From NCBI RefSeq assembly GCF_040149665.1, contig NZ_JBEFLP010000003.1, positions 62,001 through 126,000 on the forward strand: a stretch of DNA of 64,000 nt. The letters run 5' to 3'. Below the pieces are notes generated by a model. The model did no database searches. It was not told the DNA's origin and saw only the letters and a list, made by a program, of their open reading frames with translations. Of this stretch, positions 42,075-51,803 are shown piece by piece; positions within the stretch are counted from its first letter, which is position 1; each line of letters begins with the position of its first letter. A program made the translations under genes and the position numbers. Source of the stretch: Sulfitobacter sp. HNIBRBA3233. Its GTDB lineage: Bacteria > Pseudomonadota > Alphaproteobacteria > Rhodobacterales > Rhodobacteraceae.

Positions 42075-42494
42075 TTAATCCGCTGCCCTTGCGGTCCGGG
42101 TCTTACCCTCTTCCATCGCCAGATCTGCGAGAATCGGGCAATCAGGCCTGTGATCGCCAGCGCAGGCATCGACAAGGTGCGACAACGTCGCGCGCATCTC
42201 GGTCAGTTCTGCGATTTTCCGGTCGATCCGGTCGAGGTGTTCCTCGGCGATCTGCTTGACCTCCGCGCTGGCGCGGTCGGTATCGGCATAGAGTTTCAGC
42301 AGGCTCCGGCAGTCCTCGATGGTGAAGCCAAGCGCACGCGCTCGCCCAAGAAACGCCAGCTTGTGGACGTCGCTCTGCCGAAAGCTGCGATAACCGTTCG
42401 CGCTGCGCAGCGGCTCGACCAGCCCGATGTCCTCGTAGTAGCGGATGGTCTTCGCAGGAAGGCCGGACAGGTCGGCCACGTCTCCGATATTCAT
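42075..42494 (-). CDS. cueR: Copper-responsive MerR regulator CueR
   Basis: 139 residues: MerR helix-turn-helix (L-S-G-L-P-A-K-T-I-R-Y-Y-E) and C-terminal Cu(I) loop C111-A-G-D-H-R-P-D-C119, the C-x7-C of CueR. Ser76 occupies the position of CueR Ser77, in contrast to Cys78 of the MerR at 30150. It follows copA by 18 bp in the same direction and presumably binds operators A-D. Confidence 0.92.
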   Translation of the reverse strand: MNIGDVADLSGLPAKTIRYYEDIGLVEPLRSANGYRSFRQSDVHKLAFLGRARALGFTIEDCRSLLKLYADTDRASAEVKQIAEEHLDRIDRKIAELTEMRATLSHLVDACAGDHRPDCPILADLAMEEGKTRTARAAD

Positions 42495-42512
42495 GATCGT
42501 TTTCTCCTTGTT

Positions 42513-45020
42513 TCATTCTGCCGGGAGGGGGGACATGCGGGGGGCAGTCGCGGCCTTCGCCGCGTCGTCCATCGCCGGGTGGACACGGCGCAGGCGCAGC
42601 GCGTTCGTCAGTACGAAGACCGAGCTGAGCGCCATTGCCCCAGCCGCCAGCACCGGCGACAGCAGCAGGCCCGACACCGGGTAGAGCAGCCCCGCCGCCA
42701 CCGGAATGAGGGCTACGTTATAGCCGAAGGCCCAGAACAGGTTCTGGCGGATGTTGCGCATCGTACGCCGCGACACTTCCAGCGCGTTGACCACGCCGCG
42801 CAAATCGCCCGACATCAGCACCACGTCGGCCGATTCGATGGCGACGTCGGTGCCGGTGCCGATGGCGATGCCCACGTCCGCATGGGCAAGCGCGGGCGCA
42901 TCGTTGATGCCGTCGCCGACAAAGGCGATTTGCTGGCCCGTGCCGCGCAGATCGTCCAATGCCGCGACCTTGCCATCCGGCAGCACACCCGCGATCACAT
43001 GGTCGATGCCGGTCTCGCGCGCCATGGCTTCTGCCGTCTCGCGCTTGTCGCCGGTGATCATGGTGACTTTCAGGCCAAGATCGTGCAGCGCCCGGATGGC
43101 GGCCGCGCTGGATGGCTTCACCGGATCTGCCACGGCGATGACGGCGGCAACGCGTCCGTCGATGGCGGCGTAAAGCGCGGTGCGGCCCCGCTCGGCCAGG
43201 CGGCGCTCTTCGTCGACCAACGCGCCGATGTCCAGCCTTTCGCGAGCCATCAAACGGTCGGCGCCCACCAGTACGTCCCGGCCCGCGACTTCTGCCCGGA
43301 CACCGTGGCCAGTGATGGACTTGAATTTCTGCGCGTCGTGCCGGGCAACGCCCTCGGCCTTCGCCGCCCGCAGGATGGCCTCGGCGAGGGGGTGTTCCGA
43401 CCGCGCCTCGACCGCCGCGACCAGAGCCAGCACCTCGGCCCGTTCAAAGCCGTCGGCCAGCACCAGATCGGTCAGTTCGGGGCGTCCTTCGGTCACCGTG
43501 CCGGTCTTGTCCAGCGCGACCACATCGACGGTCGAAAGCTGTTGCAGGGCGTCGCCCTTGCGGAACAGCACACCCATTTCGGCGGCACGGCCGGTGCCGA
43601 CCATGATCGACGTCGGCGTGGCCAGCCCCATCGCGCAGGGGCAGGCGATGATCAACACCGATACTCCGGCGACCAGCGCAAAGGACAAGGCGGGCGACGG
43701 TCCGACCAGCAGCCAGATCATCACCGTCAGCAGCGCCAGCGCCATGACAGCGGGCACAAACCACAGGGTGATCCGATCCACCAGACCCTGGATCGGCAAC
43801 TTGGCACCCTGCGCCTCTTCGACCATACGGATGATTTGCGCCAGCGTCGTATCCGCTCCCACGCGTGTCGCACGGAACTGGAAGGCACCGGAACCGTTGA
43901 CGGTCCCGCCGGTGACGGGATCGCCCAACGACTTGGCCACAGGCACCGGCTCGCCGGTGATCATGCTCTCATCGACGCGGGCGCTGCCTTCGGTCACTTC
44001 ACCGTCCACGGCAATCCGCTCTCCGGGGCGCACGAGCAGGATGTCGCCCGCGGCGATGCGCTCGATGGCCACGTCCTCAGGCTCTCCGTCCACCAGCACG
44101 CGGGCGGTCTTGGCCTGAAGGCCCAGCAGCTTCTGGATCGCTGCGCCGGTGCGGCCCTTGGCGCGCGCCTCCAGCCACCGGCCCAGCAGGATTAGCACGA
44201 CGATGACTGCCGCCGCCTCGAAATAGACGGCACGCGACCCTTCGGGCAGCAGCGCGGGCGCGAATAGCGCCACGAGAGAATAGAGATAGGCGGCAGAAGT
44301 GCCGACCGCGACAAGGCTGTTCATGTCCGGCGCACGCTTGAGCAGGGCTGGAAACCCGCGCGTGTAGAAGCTGCGCCCCGGCCAGAGCAGAACCACCGTG
44401 GTCAGGACGAACTGGATCAGCCAGCTTGCCCGATGGCCGATCGTGTCGCCGATCAGACCATGCATGCCGGGGATCAGGTGCGCGCCCATTTCCAGCAGAA
44501 ACACAGGCAGGGCGAGGGCCGCCGCCAGCGCGGTCCTGCGAGCCAGCGTCCGCGCCTCTTCATCCTTGCGGGCACTCGTGTCTTCCGGCGCGCTGTCCGG
44601 CGGCAAGGTCGCGGGATAGCCTGCGTCACCCGCCGCCTTCAGCAGGTCCGCAACCGCAACCGAGCCTTCGAGATACGTTACCGTCGCAGTTTCCGATGCC
44701 AGATTGACGTTCACGTCCAGCACGCCCGGCACCGCCGCCAGCGCCTTGTCCACCCGCCCAACGCAGGACGCACAAGACATGGAGGCCACGTTCAGGCGAG
44801 TGCTCTGCTTACGGGCCGGATAGCCAATCTCTTCCAGCTTCTCGACGATGTCCGAGATGCGCTCCGGCCCGTCGATCTGCGCCTGGGCCGTCTCGCTGGC
44901 GAGGTTGACGCGAACGTCGCTGACACCCGGCAGGCCGGAAAGCCCACGCTCCACCCGCCCGACGCAAGAGGCGCAGGACATGTTTTGAAGGGAAATTCGG
45001 ACGTTGTGCGGACCGGACAT
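42513..45020 (-). CDS. copA: Copper-exporting P1B-1 ATPase CopA
   Basis: 835 residues, two N-terminal HMA domains each with M-S-C-A-S-C (C16/C19 and C83/C86). The membrane site is C460-P-C462 followed by A-M-G-L-A-T-P, the copper pattern. D504 in D-K-T-G-T is the phosphorylated residue, and G-D-G-I-N-D-A-P is present. It pumps Cu(I) to the periplasm. The start at 45020 is preferred over 45050, since 45050 lies in the -10 region of operator C. Confidence 0.95.
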   Translation of the reverse strand: MSGPHNVRISLQNMSCASCVGRVERGLSGLPGVSDVRVNLASETAQAQIDGPERISDIVEKLEEIGYPARKQSTRLNVASMSCASCVGRVDKALAAVPGVLDVNVNLASETATVTYLEGSVAVADLLKAAGDAGYPATLPPDSAPEDTSARKDEEARTLARRTALAAALALPVFLLEMGAHLIPGMHGLIGDTIGHRASWLIQFVLTTVVLLWPGRSFYTRGFPALLKRAPDMNSLVAVGTSAAYLYSLVALFAPALLPEGSRAVYFEAAAVIVVLILLGRWLEARAKGRTGAAIQKLLGLQAKTARVLVDGEPEDVAIERIAAGDILLVRPGERIAVDGEVTEGSARVDESMITGEPVPVAKSLGDPVTGGTVNGSGAFQFRATRVGADTTLAQIIRMVEEAQGAKLPIQGLVDRITLWFVPAVMALALLTVMIWLLVGPSPALSFALVAGVSVLIIACPCAMGLATPTSIMVGTGRAAEMGVLFRKGDALQQLSTVDVVALDKTGTVTEGRPELTDLVLADGFERAEVLALVAAVEARSEHPLAEAILRAAKAEGVARHDAQKFKSITGHGVRAEVAGRDVLVGADRLMARERLDIGALVDEERRLAERGRTALYAAIDGRVAAVIAVADPVKPSSAAAIRALHDLGLKVTMITGDKRETAEAMARETGIDHVIAGVLPDGKVAALDDLRGTGQQIAFVGDGINDAPALAHADVGIAIGTGTDVAIESADVVLMSGDLRGVVNALEVSRRTMRNIRQNLFWAFGYNVALIPVAAGLLYPVSGLLLSPVLAAGAMALSSVFVLTNALRLRRVHPAMDDAAKAATAPRMSPLPAE

Positions 45021-45047
45021 GGAAATCTCCTGATTCTGATCCTCCCT

Positions 45048-45078
45048 CACATAAGGGTTCCATTCACTGGAAGGTCAA
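45048..45078 (-). promoter_or_regulatory. CueR-type promoter/operator C (copA)
   Basis: Minus strand: TTGACC, 19 bp spacer, TATGTG; the spacer holds the TTCCAGTGAATGGAA dyad. The transcript would start near 45041, leaving a 20 nt leader before copA. Confidence 0.88.
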
Positions 45079-45106
45079 CAGGTGCATCGAGGAATTTTTT
45101 CGGGCA

Positions 45107-45137
45107 TTGACCTTCCCATAGGGGAACGCCCTAGATA
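45107..45137 (+). promoter_or_regulatory. CueR-type promoter/operator D (copZ)
   Basis: TTGACC, 19 bp spacer, TAGATA, with a TTCCC-ATA-GGGGAA dyad. It drives copZ and lies 28 bp from operator C, back to back. Confidence 0.88.
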
Positions 45138-45160
45138 GCAGCAGCAAGAAGGAGATCGTG

Positions 45161-45361
45161 ATGATCAGGTTCAGCGTGCCGGACATGAACTGCGGACATT
45201 GCACCGCGTCGATAGAGAAGGCCATTGTGACGATAGACCCACACGCGACTGTCACCTGTGACCTGACTGCGCGTTCCGTCGAGGTAGATAGCGCATTGGA
45301 TGAAAGCGCTCTGAAGGCAGCGATTCACGATGCGGGCTACGGATCGCAAAGACTGAGTTAG
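45161..45361 (+). CDS. copZ: Copper chaperone CopZ (single HMA domain)
   Basis: 66 residues, ferredoxin-like HMA fold with the Cu site M-N-C-G-H-C and a helix ending in G-Y. CopZ hands Cu(I) to CopA. AAGGAG lies 6 bp upstream of the ATG; the in-frame GTG three bases earlier is too close. It is divergent from copA with operators in between. Confidence 0.9.
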   Translation: MIRFSVPDMNCGHCTASIEKAIVTIDPHATVTCDLTARSVEVDSALDESALKAAIHDAGYGSQRLS

Positions 45362-45559
45362 TCCCGGCACTTCCAGTCATTACTGAAGTACTCACTACCA
45401 TTTTCGCGTCTTCTGTCTGACTGGTGAACGTTGCTATGTATCTATTGCGCAACAGTTTTGAGCGCTCGCAGCGAGAATTCGCCTGCCTCGCTAGATTGTG
45501 CCAAACCTTCCCGCACTGTAAGCGTTGACTAATTTGTCAAAACGTCCAAGTTGCCGTTT

Positions 45560-45982
45560 ATGAGAATGCGTGTCGCCACTTCGGTATGGGTGAAATTCCT
45601 CACTTGCTTCGCTTTTGCGTTGGCATTGGTTCTGTCTCCACCTTCTGCGGCACACGCGGCCTCGGGAATGCATGATGGTCAGCATTCTGGATCGATCAGC
45701 TCCCTTCTCAGCGAACCGACAGTTGGTCAGGGAACTGATATCCACGCCGACCACATGAAACACACGGCGACAGTTGACGTGGATGACATATCCTCCGACA
45801 TGGGTGAAACAGAGCATCAATCAACTCAGTGTTGTAACGGAATATGCATTTCTGTCGTCATTCCAGACGCAGACTTGGTATTCCCGGATCCTATTGCTGC
45901 GAAAGAATATATGATCCTGAGCGGTCAGACGCATTCCGTCGAAACATCAGGGTTTCTGCGGCCCCCTCGATTCCTGATCTGA
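45560..45982 (+). CDS. Small exported His/Met/Cys protein
   Basis: 140 residues. The signal peptide ends near A-H-A-A. The mature part has M-H-D-G-Q-H, H-A-D-H-M-K-H and a Q-C-C-N-G-I-C motif, suggesting metal binding. No family recognised. It stands alone between copZ and the second copper operon; no clear operator is seen upstream. ATG 45560 is preferred over the TTG nine bases earlier. Confidence 0.6.
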   Translation: MRMRVATSVWVKFLTCFAFALALVLSPPSAAHAASGMHDGQHSGSISSLLSEPTVGQGTDIHADHMKHTATVDVDDISSDMGETEHQSTQCCNGICISVVIPDADLVFPDPIAAKEYMILSGQTHSVETSGFLRPPRFLI

Positions 45983-46055
45983 AACGGCGCCCAATCCGGG
46001 TGTGAGCCTTGCGCAGACTCTGCGTGAGACATCGTTCATCAATCAGGATACCTTC

Positions 46056-46277
46056 ATGAAAATTCATCTACTTATGGGGGCTTCGGCCCTCGGGCTTGGC
46101 GCATGCGCCTATGAGCCTACCCCTTTGCCCTCCATTGCGACACAACAGGCTGTCGTCAACGCGACCGTTTCGTCTCCGATCAGCTATCAAGATCCATTGG
46201 CTGGCTACACCTATCGTGGTCCGACCGGCCCCCGTGATTGGCGGTCTGTCAATCAAGAGCAGACGGAGGGCAACTGA
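46056..46277 (+). CDS. Small lipoprotein, first gene of the second copper operon
   Basis: 73 residues with a lipobox L-G-L-G-A-C (C17). The mature part is short and polar, with Tyr, Pro and Thr. It overlaps the TolC-like gene by 1 bp. It would need LspA and Lnt for maturation. No function can be named. Confidence 0.65.
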   Translation: MKIHLLMGASALGLGACAYEPTPLPSIATQQAVVNATVSSPISYQDPLAGYTYRGPTGPRDWRSVNQEQTEGN

Positions 46278-47740
46278 TGCGGGTATCTAAGATTCCGCTG
46301 GTTCTTGGCTTTCCACTTTTCTTGGGTGCCTGCGCTACCGCAGTACCGGGAAGCTACACCGAACCGAAGGCCGGTTTTGCCAATGTGGCTAGCCAGATCA
46401 CGCCAGCGATCGGCAAACGGACCGTGTTTGCGGAAACGCAGGCCGAAAACGAAGCTCTCAAGAAACAGGTGCACAGCATGGTGCATCAGAAGACGATCTC
46501 GGCCGATACGGCGGTTCAGGTTGCGCTGCTGAACAATAAGGGTCTGCAAGCGTCTTACGCCAATGTTGGCCTCTCGGCCGCTGAGGCCTGGCAGCAATCG
46601 ACGCCGGAAAACCCGATCGTCTCAATTGGCGTCCTGGGAATCGGTGCGCCTGAGCTCGGTGCCTACAGGGCGATCGAAGGGCTGATCCGGTCGAACGTCC
46701 TCGATGCCACCACGCGCAAACAGCGCATGGCCATTGCTGATGCAAGCTTCCGGCAGGCTCAGCTCAATGCCGTGAACGACACACTTGCACTGGCCAATCA
46801 GACGCGAAAGGCATGGGTCGATGCAGTCGCCGCCTTCGAGGCAGTGAGCTATCTGCGGCGCGCGAAAGCGACCTCTGACGCCAGCTCGGAACTGGCTATG
46901 CGGTTGGGCGAGACCGGCGCACTCAACAAAGCTGGGCAGGCCCGCGAACAGGCATTCAATGCCGAACTGGCGGGGCAACTTGCACAGGCACGATTGAACG
47001 CCACTCGGTCCAAGGAGGCTTTGACCAGGTTGATGGGTCTCTGGGGCACCGAAGTCGATTACTATGTGCCAGATGCCCTTCCTGCACTGCCGCGTTCTGT
47101 CGGCCGTGTGACCGACATCGAGGCCAAGGCGCTCCGAAACCGGGTGGATCTGCGTGTTGCCAAACTTGGCCTGGAAGCGCAGGCCAAGGCGTTTGGGCTG
47201 ACCGATCAGACCCGCATTGTCAGCGATCTTGAGTTCATTGCTGGGTTCGAGGCGGAGCGGGAGATTGAGGACGGAGAAACGGAAACCGTGACCACCCCTC
47301 AGGTGGAAGTGGAGTTCGCGATCCCGATCTACGACACCGGCAAGGCCCGGATGCGCAAGGCGGAATTGTCTTATCTTCAAGCGGCCAACGTGCTCGCTGA
47401 GAAGGCCGTGAACGTCCGGTCCGAAGCGCGCGGTGCTGAGACTTCCTATCATGCCGCCTATAAAATCGCGCGCCACTACCGCGACGTTCTGGTGCCGCTA
47501 CGCACGACCGTCGAAGAAGAGGGTTTGCTGTCTTACAACGGCATGATCACCAACACTTTCGAGCTGCTGACTGATGTGCGCGAGAAACTTGGCGCATCCC
47601 TGGAAGCGGCAAACGCAAAACGCGAGTTCTACATGGCACAGGCCGATCTGACCGCTGCGATCTATGGCGGCGGCGAAGGCGGTGGTGGTGCTGGTGGAGA
47701 AGGCGCAACGCTTGCCGCCGGTGGCGGCGCAGGACACTGA
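46277..47740 (+). CDS. TolC-family outer-membrane factor, lipoprotein type
   Basis: 487 residues. Signal with lipobox F-L-G-A-C (C19), then the long helical duplicated OEP repeats (T-A-V-Q-V-A-L-L-N-N and V-N-V-R-S-E-A-R). The C-terminus is a Gly-rich tail of about 25 residues (G-G-G-E-G-G-G-G-A-G-G). TolC partners usually are a membrane-fusion protein and RND, ABC or MFS pump, but no such pump is encoded nearby. Confidence 0.85.
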   Translation: MRVSKIPLVLGFPLFLGACATAVPGSYTEPKAGFANVASQITPAIGKRTVFAETQAENEALKKQVHSMVHQKTISADTAVQVALLNNKGLQASYANVGLSAAEAWQQSTPENPIVSIGVLGIGAPELGAYRAIEGLIRSNVLDATTRKQRMAIADASFRQAQLNAVNDTLALANQTRKAWVDAVAAFEAVSYLRRAKATSDASSELAMRLGETGALNKAGQAREQAFNAELAGQLAQARLNATRSKEALTRLMGLWGTEVDYYVPDALPALPRSVGRVTDIEAKALRNRVDLRVAKLGLEAQAKAFGLTDQTRIVSDLEFIAGFEAEREIEDGETETVTTPQVEVEFAIPIYDTGKARMRKAELSYLQAANVLAEKAVNVRSEARGAETSYHAAYKIARHYRDVLVPLRTTVEEEGLLSYNGMITNTFELLTDVREKLGASLEAANAKREFYMAQADLTAAIYGGGEGGGGAGGEGATLAAGGGAGH

Positions 47741-47751
47741 AAGGAACTGAC

Positions 47752-49110
47752 ATGTTGAACAGACGTCAATTACTCGGAGCCGGCGCCGCAGGTGCAACGC
47801 TGGTCTCTTCAAAAGCCTGGGGTCAAACCCTGAACATGGGCCTGCCCGAAGCCGCGCAGATGGACAGTGCGGCAACGGCGATTACGGCGCGTCCATCGTC
47901 AGGGCCGGACTACACACCTGTGGTCACGCTGAACGGGTGGACCCTGCCGCACCGGATGAACAATGGGGTCAAGGAATTTCACCTCGTGGCCGAACCGGTA
48001 GAGCGCGAACTTGCAGACGGCATGATCGCGCATTTGTGGGGTTACAACGGCCAGTCCACCGGTCCAACGATCGAAGCAGTCGAAGGTGACCGGGTCCGCA
48101 TCTACGTCACCAACAAGCTGCCGGAAGGCACCACGGTGCACTGGCACGGGCTCATCCTGCCCTCGGGCATGGATGGGGTCTCCGGGTTGAGTCATCCCAG
48201 CATCCCGCCAGGAAAAACGTTTGTCTACGAATTCGACTTGGTGAAGTCCGGCACGTTCATGTACCACCCCCATGGCGACGAAATGACCCAGATGGCGATG
48301 GGGATGATGGGCATGTTCGTGGTCCATCCCAAGGATCCCACCTTCATGCCGGTGGATCGCGATTTTCTGATCATGCTGAATGCCTTTGACATCGATCCCG
48401 GCACATACGTGCCGCGCATCATGACGATGACGGACTTCAACCTGTGGACGTGGAACAGTCGGATCTTCCCCGACATCGATCCGCTGGTCGTGAACAAGGG
48501 CGACAAGGTGCGAGTACGCGTCGGCAACCTCACGATGACAAACCACCCGATCCACATGCATGGCTATGACTTCAAGGTCACCTGCACGGATGGTGGCTGG
48601 GTGCCGCCAGAAGCGCAATGGCCGGAGGTCAGCATCGACATCCCCGTGGGCGCGATGCGCGCCTATGAGTTCGTCGCAGACCATCTGGGTGACTGGGCGA
48701 TTCACTGCCACAAGTCGCACCACACCATGAATGCCATGGGTCACGATGTGCCGACGTTCATCGGGGTCAACAAGAAGCCGCTGACCCAGAAGATCCGTCA
48801 GTTCCAGCCGGAATACATGCCCATGGGCATGTCCGGCATGGGGGACATGGCGAAAATGGAAATGCCGCTGCCTGACAACACGATCCCGATGATGACGGGT
48901 TGGGGGCCCTACGGCCCCATCGAGATGGGCGGCATGTTTTCGGTCGTAAAGGTGCGGGACGGCATCGACGCGGACGATTACTCCGATCCCGGCTGGTACG
49001 AAAATCCTCCGGGCGAGATGGCCTACGAATGGACCGGCGAATTGCCCGAGTTTGCCTCGAACAACAGTCCCAAGACCATTCTCACACCAAAACCAAACTC
49101 GAAGGGCTGA
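47752..49110 (+). CDS. Multicopper oxidase, second copy
   Basis: 452 residues. The N-terminus (M-L-N-R-R-Q-L-L-G-A-G-A-A-G) is Tat-like. The copper motifs are H-W-H-G-L-I-L, Y-H-P-H-G-D-E, H-P-I-H-M-H-G and H-C-H-K-S-H-H, and a Met-rich stretch (M-T-Q-M-A-M-G-M-M-G-M) lies near residue 185. It differs enough from the copy at 33705 to be a distinct subfamily. It follows the TolC gene by 11 bp. Confidence 0.9.
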   Translation: MLNRRQLLGAGAAGATLVSSKAWGQTLNMGLPEAAQMDSAATAITARPSSGPDYTPVVTLNGWTLPHRMNNGVKEFHLVAEPVERELADGMIAHLWGYNGQSTGPTIEAVEGDRVRIYVTNKLPEGTTVHWHGLILPSGMDGVSGLSHPSIPPGKTFVYEFDLVKSGTFMYHPHGDEMTQMAMGMMGMFVVHPKDPTFMPVDRDFLIMLNAFDIDPGTYVPRIMTMTDFNLWTWNSRIFPDIDPLVVNKGDKVRVRVGNLTMTNHPIHMHGYDFKVTCTDGGWVPPEAQWPEVSIDIPVGAMRAYEFVADHLGDWAIHCHKSHHTMNAMGHDVPTFIGVNKKPLTQKIRQFQPEYMPMGMSGMGDMAKMEMPLPDNTIPMMTGWGPYGPIEMGGMFSVVKVRDGIDADDYSDPGWYENPPGEMAYEWTGELPEFASNNSPKTILTPKPNSKG

Positions 49111-49156
49111 ACGGCCCTTCGTCAACTCCAACCAAACCAACTTACAGGACAATGAA

Positions 49157-49873
49157 ATGAGAAATCTTCTTTTGACGACAAGCTTCGCGTTGGTGCTTTC
49201 GGCACCAGCATTTGCCGCAGGCACACATGATGGCGGGCACGGTGAGACCAAGCCGGCCGCAATGATGATCGGTATGCCGGGTGAAGCCGCCAATGTGGAC
49301 CGCACAATTGATGTCACTCTGCTCGAAAACGACGAAGGCGAAATGCTGATCGAGAGCGAAGAGATGACCATCAAGGAGGGTGAAACCATCCGCTTCAACA
49401 TCACAAACAAGGGTGAGCTGGAGCATGAATTCGTCCTTGATACAGTCGAGCGCAACGCCGAGCACAAGATCGAAATGGCCAAGATGGATATGGAACACGA
49501 CGACCCGAACCGAATCCGTCTCGATGCGGGCGCTTCGGGTGAGGTCGTCTGGACGTTCGCGAATGCTGGTACGTTCGAAGCGGCGTGCCTGATTCCGGGT
49601 CACTACGAATCCGGAATGCACCGTGCGGTCTCAGTGGGGGACCAGATGGCTCAGGCTGACGTGGAATATACGAGCGGGACCATCAAGAAGATCGACGCCA
49701 AGGCCGGCAAGGTCACAATCATCCATGGCCCTCTGGTCAACCTCGATATGCCCGCGATGACGATGGTATTCCGCGCGGACGAAGCGATGATGGCCAAGAT
49801 GGCGGAAGGTCAGGACATCGAGTTCGTCGCCGACCGGGTCAAGGGCAAGCTTACTGTCACGCAGATGAAGTGA
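49157..49873 (+). CDS. Cupredoxin-CusF fusion protein
   Basis: 238 residues with a signal peptide. Residues about 40-165 are a cupredoxin with H-E-F-V in the His segment and C-L-I-P-G-H-Y-E-S-G-M as Cys-His-Met ligands. Residues about 170-238 are a CusF OB-fold with the Cu/Ag site region M-P-A-M-T-M-V-F. The combination would bind both Cu(II) and Cu(I). Start ATG 49157 with AGGA nearby. Confidence 0.85.
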   Translation: MRNLLLTTSFALVLSAPAFAAGTHDGGHGETKPAAMMIGMPGEAANVDRTIDVTLLENDEGEMLIESEEMTIKEGETIRFNITNKGELEHEFVLDTVERNAEHKIEMAKMDMEHDDPNRIRLDAGASGEVVWTFANAGTFEAACLIPGHYESGMHRAVSVGDQMAQADVEYTSGTIKKIDAKAGKVTIIHGPLVNLDMPAMTMVFRADEAMMAKMAEGQDIEFVADRVKGKLTVTQMK

Positions 49874-49882
49874 AGATAGACA

Positions 49883-49913
49883 TTGGGGCCGAGGCGAACA
49901 CGCCCGGCCCCAA
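49883..49913 (+). terminator. Hairpin after the cupredoxin-CusF gene
   Basis: TTGGGGCCG and CGGCCCCAA form a perfect 9 bp GC-rich stem with a 13 nt loop, followed by CGCTTTG. Moderate terminator or processing signal before the second cupredoxin. Confidence 0.55.
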
Positions 49914-49959
49914 CGCTTTGAGGCAATAAAATCAAGCGCTACGGAGGTAGCCGAGCATT

Positions 49960-50490
49960 ATGAAATTCCTGATAGTCTGCACCACCGCCCTTATGCTCGT
50001 CTTTCCGGCTTTCTCAGTGAACGCTTCCAGTGGCAAAGGCCAGCAACCTCATGCGCGGGCCTTTGAATTGCCTGGCCATGATGCGATCGGGAAGCCCGGT
50101 GTCGGTTCCTCATTCGACCGGACGATCGAAATATCCATCAGGGAGACAGAAAGCGGATACATGCTTTTCGAGCCGGACGCGATCCAGATTGAAAAGGGAT
50201 CGGTCGTTCGGTTTTTGATCGGCAATACGGGCGCTCTGGATCACGAGTTCTTTCTCGGCTCCTTTGACGAAATTGCGAAACATCAGCAGTGGATGCGCGA
50301 ACACCCCGATATGCAACATGATCGCGCCAACTCGGTTTTGATCCCAAGTGGACAAAATGCCGAGCTGATCTGGGAGTTCTCCGATATGACAAACCTGGAG
50401 TTCGTGTGCTTGATACCCGGCCACCGGGAAGCGGGCATGTGGGGCGTCATCATCGTGCACGATCACCTTGCGCCGAAATCCAAGGGTTAG
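49960..50490 (+). CDS. Stand-alone cupredoxin (CopI-like)
   Basis: 176 residues with a signal peptide (cleavage near V-N-A-S). The cupredoxin ligands are in H-E-F-F-L-G and C-L-I-P-G-H-R-E-A-G-M-W. It resembles the N-terminal half of the preceding fusion, so one likely derives from the other. GGAGGT precedes the ATG at 49960. Confidence 0.82.
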   Translation: MKFLIVCTTALMLVFPAFSVNASSGKGQQPHARAFELPGHDAIGKPGVGSSFDRTIEISIRETESGYMLFEPDAIQIEKGSVVRFLIGNTGALDHEFFLGSFDEIAKHQQWMREHPDMQHDRANSVLIPSGQNAELIWEFSDMTNLEFVCLIPGHREAGMWGVIIVHDHLAPKSKG

Positions 50491-50498
50491 AGTTTTTG

Positions 50499-51803
50499 AT
50501 GTCACTCCTGGACAGGTATCACGTGCTTGTACACAACGTATCTGCCGCGTTCGGGTACGACTACAGCGATGCGACGCCAGACTGGGTTCACCCGTTCATT
50601 CATCTGATACTGGTCTTGGCACCCGCGCTGCTGATCACTGTCGGCTCATATCTTGCTATTCGCGGCATTCTCAAGCTTTGGAAGCGCCGTCACACCCCTA
50701 CGTTCCACCCCGAACCCATACGGGGGCTTGAAGGCAGTCTTTTCAGCACGGTCCTGCGCTATTCCAGAAGGCAGCAGGAATTGATGATTGTAGTCAGCCT
50801 CATCGCGATGCCTATTCTATATTTGACCCTCGAACTGCCAAAGCAGATCGTAAACAACGCTTTGGATTCTGATCGTTTCCCCGTTGGTGTTTTGGGGCGA
50901 GACGTCGATCAGGTCGTTTTCCTAATGCTTCTCTGTGGTCTCTACCTTTTGGCGATCATCCTGAATGGGCTAAACAAATATGGCCTTAACGTGTTCAAGG
51001 GATATGTAGCTGAGCGTTTTCTGCGGCGCTTCCGGCTGCTGGTCTATCGGCAATGGCGCAGCGATCTCGACTCCCGAAACCAGAGCGAAATCGTCCCTAT
51101 TCTCGCACAGGAAGTTGAGCCCATAGGTGGCTTCGCGGCAGATGTCCTCACGCTGCCAATCCTACAAGGTGGTACATTGTTGACGATCCTGTTTTTCATG
51201 TTCGTTCAGGACCCTGTGTTGGGTGCCGCCGCACTGACGGTGCTGCCAATCCAGCTCGTGCTGCTGCCCAAGCTACAGCGGCGTGTCAACGCCCTTTCAC
51301 GTACAAGAATCAAGGAAGTCCGACAGCTCGGCAGACAGCTTAGCGAACAGTTGCATGAACGGCAGGTCAATCCGACCGGACTGCTACCGGCCGGAGCGAG
51401 TTTTAGAGAGCTTGAGCACGTCCGCAGGAAGATTTTCCGCCTGAAGTTCTTCATCAAGGCCCTCAACAATTTTCTAACCGCGCTGACCCCATTCCTGTTC
51501 TACTCATTGGGAGGATATTTCGTCATCGAAGGGCGTATTACACTCGGTGCCCTGGTGGCCGTCCTAGCCGCACACAAAGACTTCTCGGCACCGCTGAAAG
51601 AACTCTTCAATTACTATCAGACGCTGGAAGACACGCGGATCCGGTACCACGAAATCACGACCTTTTTCAACAAATCGATCCAGCAATCCGCAATTGTTCA
51701 AGCAGACAACACCATGCCGCAGGAGGTCAGTCAATTCGAGCAAGCCCCAGTGAGATGCCCGGCTTCGTCTCTAAAAAGGCAGGGGGACATCGCAACATCA
51801 TGA
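50499..51803 (+). CDS. ABC transporter transmembrane domain without an ATPase domain
   Basis: 434 residues: an N-terminal helix, then a type-1 exporter TMD (about residues 75-400) with the usual six helices and long cytoplasmic extensions (L-A-Q-E-V-E-P-I-G-G-F). The protein stops where the linker to the NBD would be, with no Walker A, Walker B or C-motif. It overlaps the next cytochrome gene by 4 bp. Either it uses an ATPase encoded elsewhere or its NBD has been lost. Confidence 0.75.
   Translation: MSLLDRYHVLVHNVSAAFGYDYSDATPDWVHPFIHLILVLAPALLITVGSYLAIRGILKLWKRRHTPTFHPEPIRGLEGSLFSTVLRYSRRQQELMIVVSLIAMPILYLTLELPKQIVNNALDSDRFPVGVLGRDVDQVVFLMLLCGLYLLAIILNGLNKYGLNVFKGYVAERFLRRFRLLVYRQWRSDLDSRNQSEIVPILAQEVEPIGGFAADVLTLPILQGGTLLTILFFMFVQDPVLGAAALTVLPIQLVLLPKLQRRVNALSRTRIKEVRQLGRQLSEQLHERQVNPTGLLPAGASFRELEHVRRKIFRLKFFIKALNNFLTALTPFLFYSLGGYFVIEGRITLGALVAVLAAHKDFSAPLKELFNYYQTLEDTRIRYHEITTFFNKSIQQSAIVQADNTMPQEVSQFEQAPVRCPASSLKRQGDIATS

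Noticed and set aside
42039-44195. A 718-codon plus-strand frame opposite copA and cueR.
   Set aside because: Antisense shadow of two well-supported genes; composition is biased to Arg, Gly, His and Gln with no domain.
44398-45110. Long plus-strand open frames over copA.
   Set aside because: They are antisense to a gene with full P1B ATPase motifs and show only the Arg/Pro-rich composition of shadow frames in GC-rich DNA.
45369-45389. A CueR-like dyad after copZ (ACTTCCAGT...ACTGAAGT).
   Set aside because: The arms need a one-base gap to match and there is no TTGACC or TA-rich -10 at the correct distance. It also lies downstream of copZ with no gene starting close by.
47899-49482. A 527-codon open frame on the minus strand over the multicopper oxidase.
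   Set aside because: His/Val/Asp-rich shadow sequence opposite a clear multicopper oxidase; no ribosome site and no family motif.
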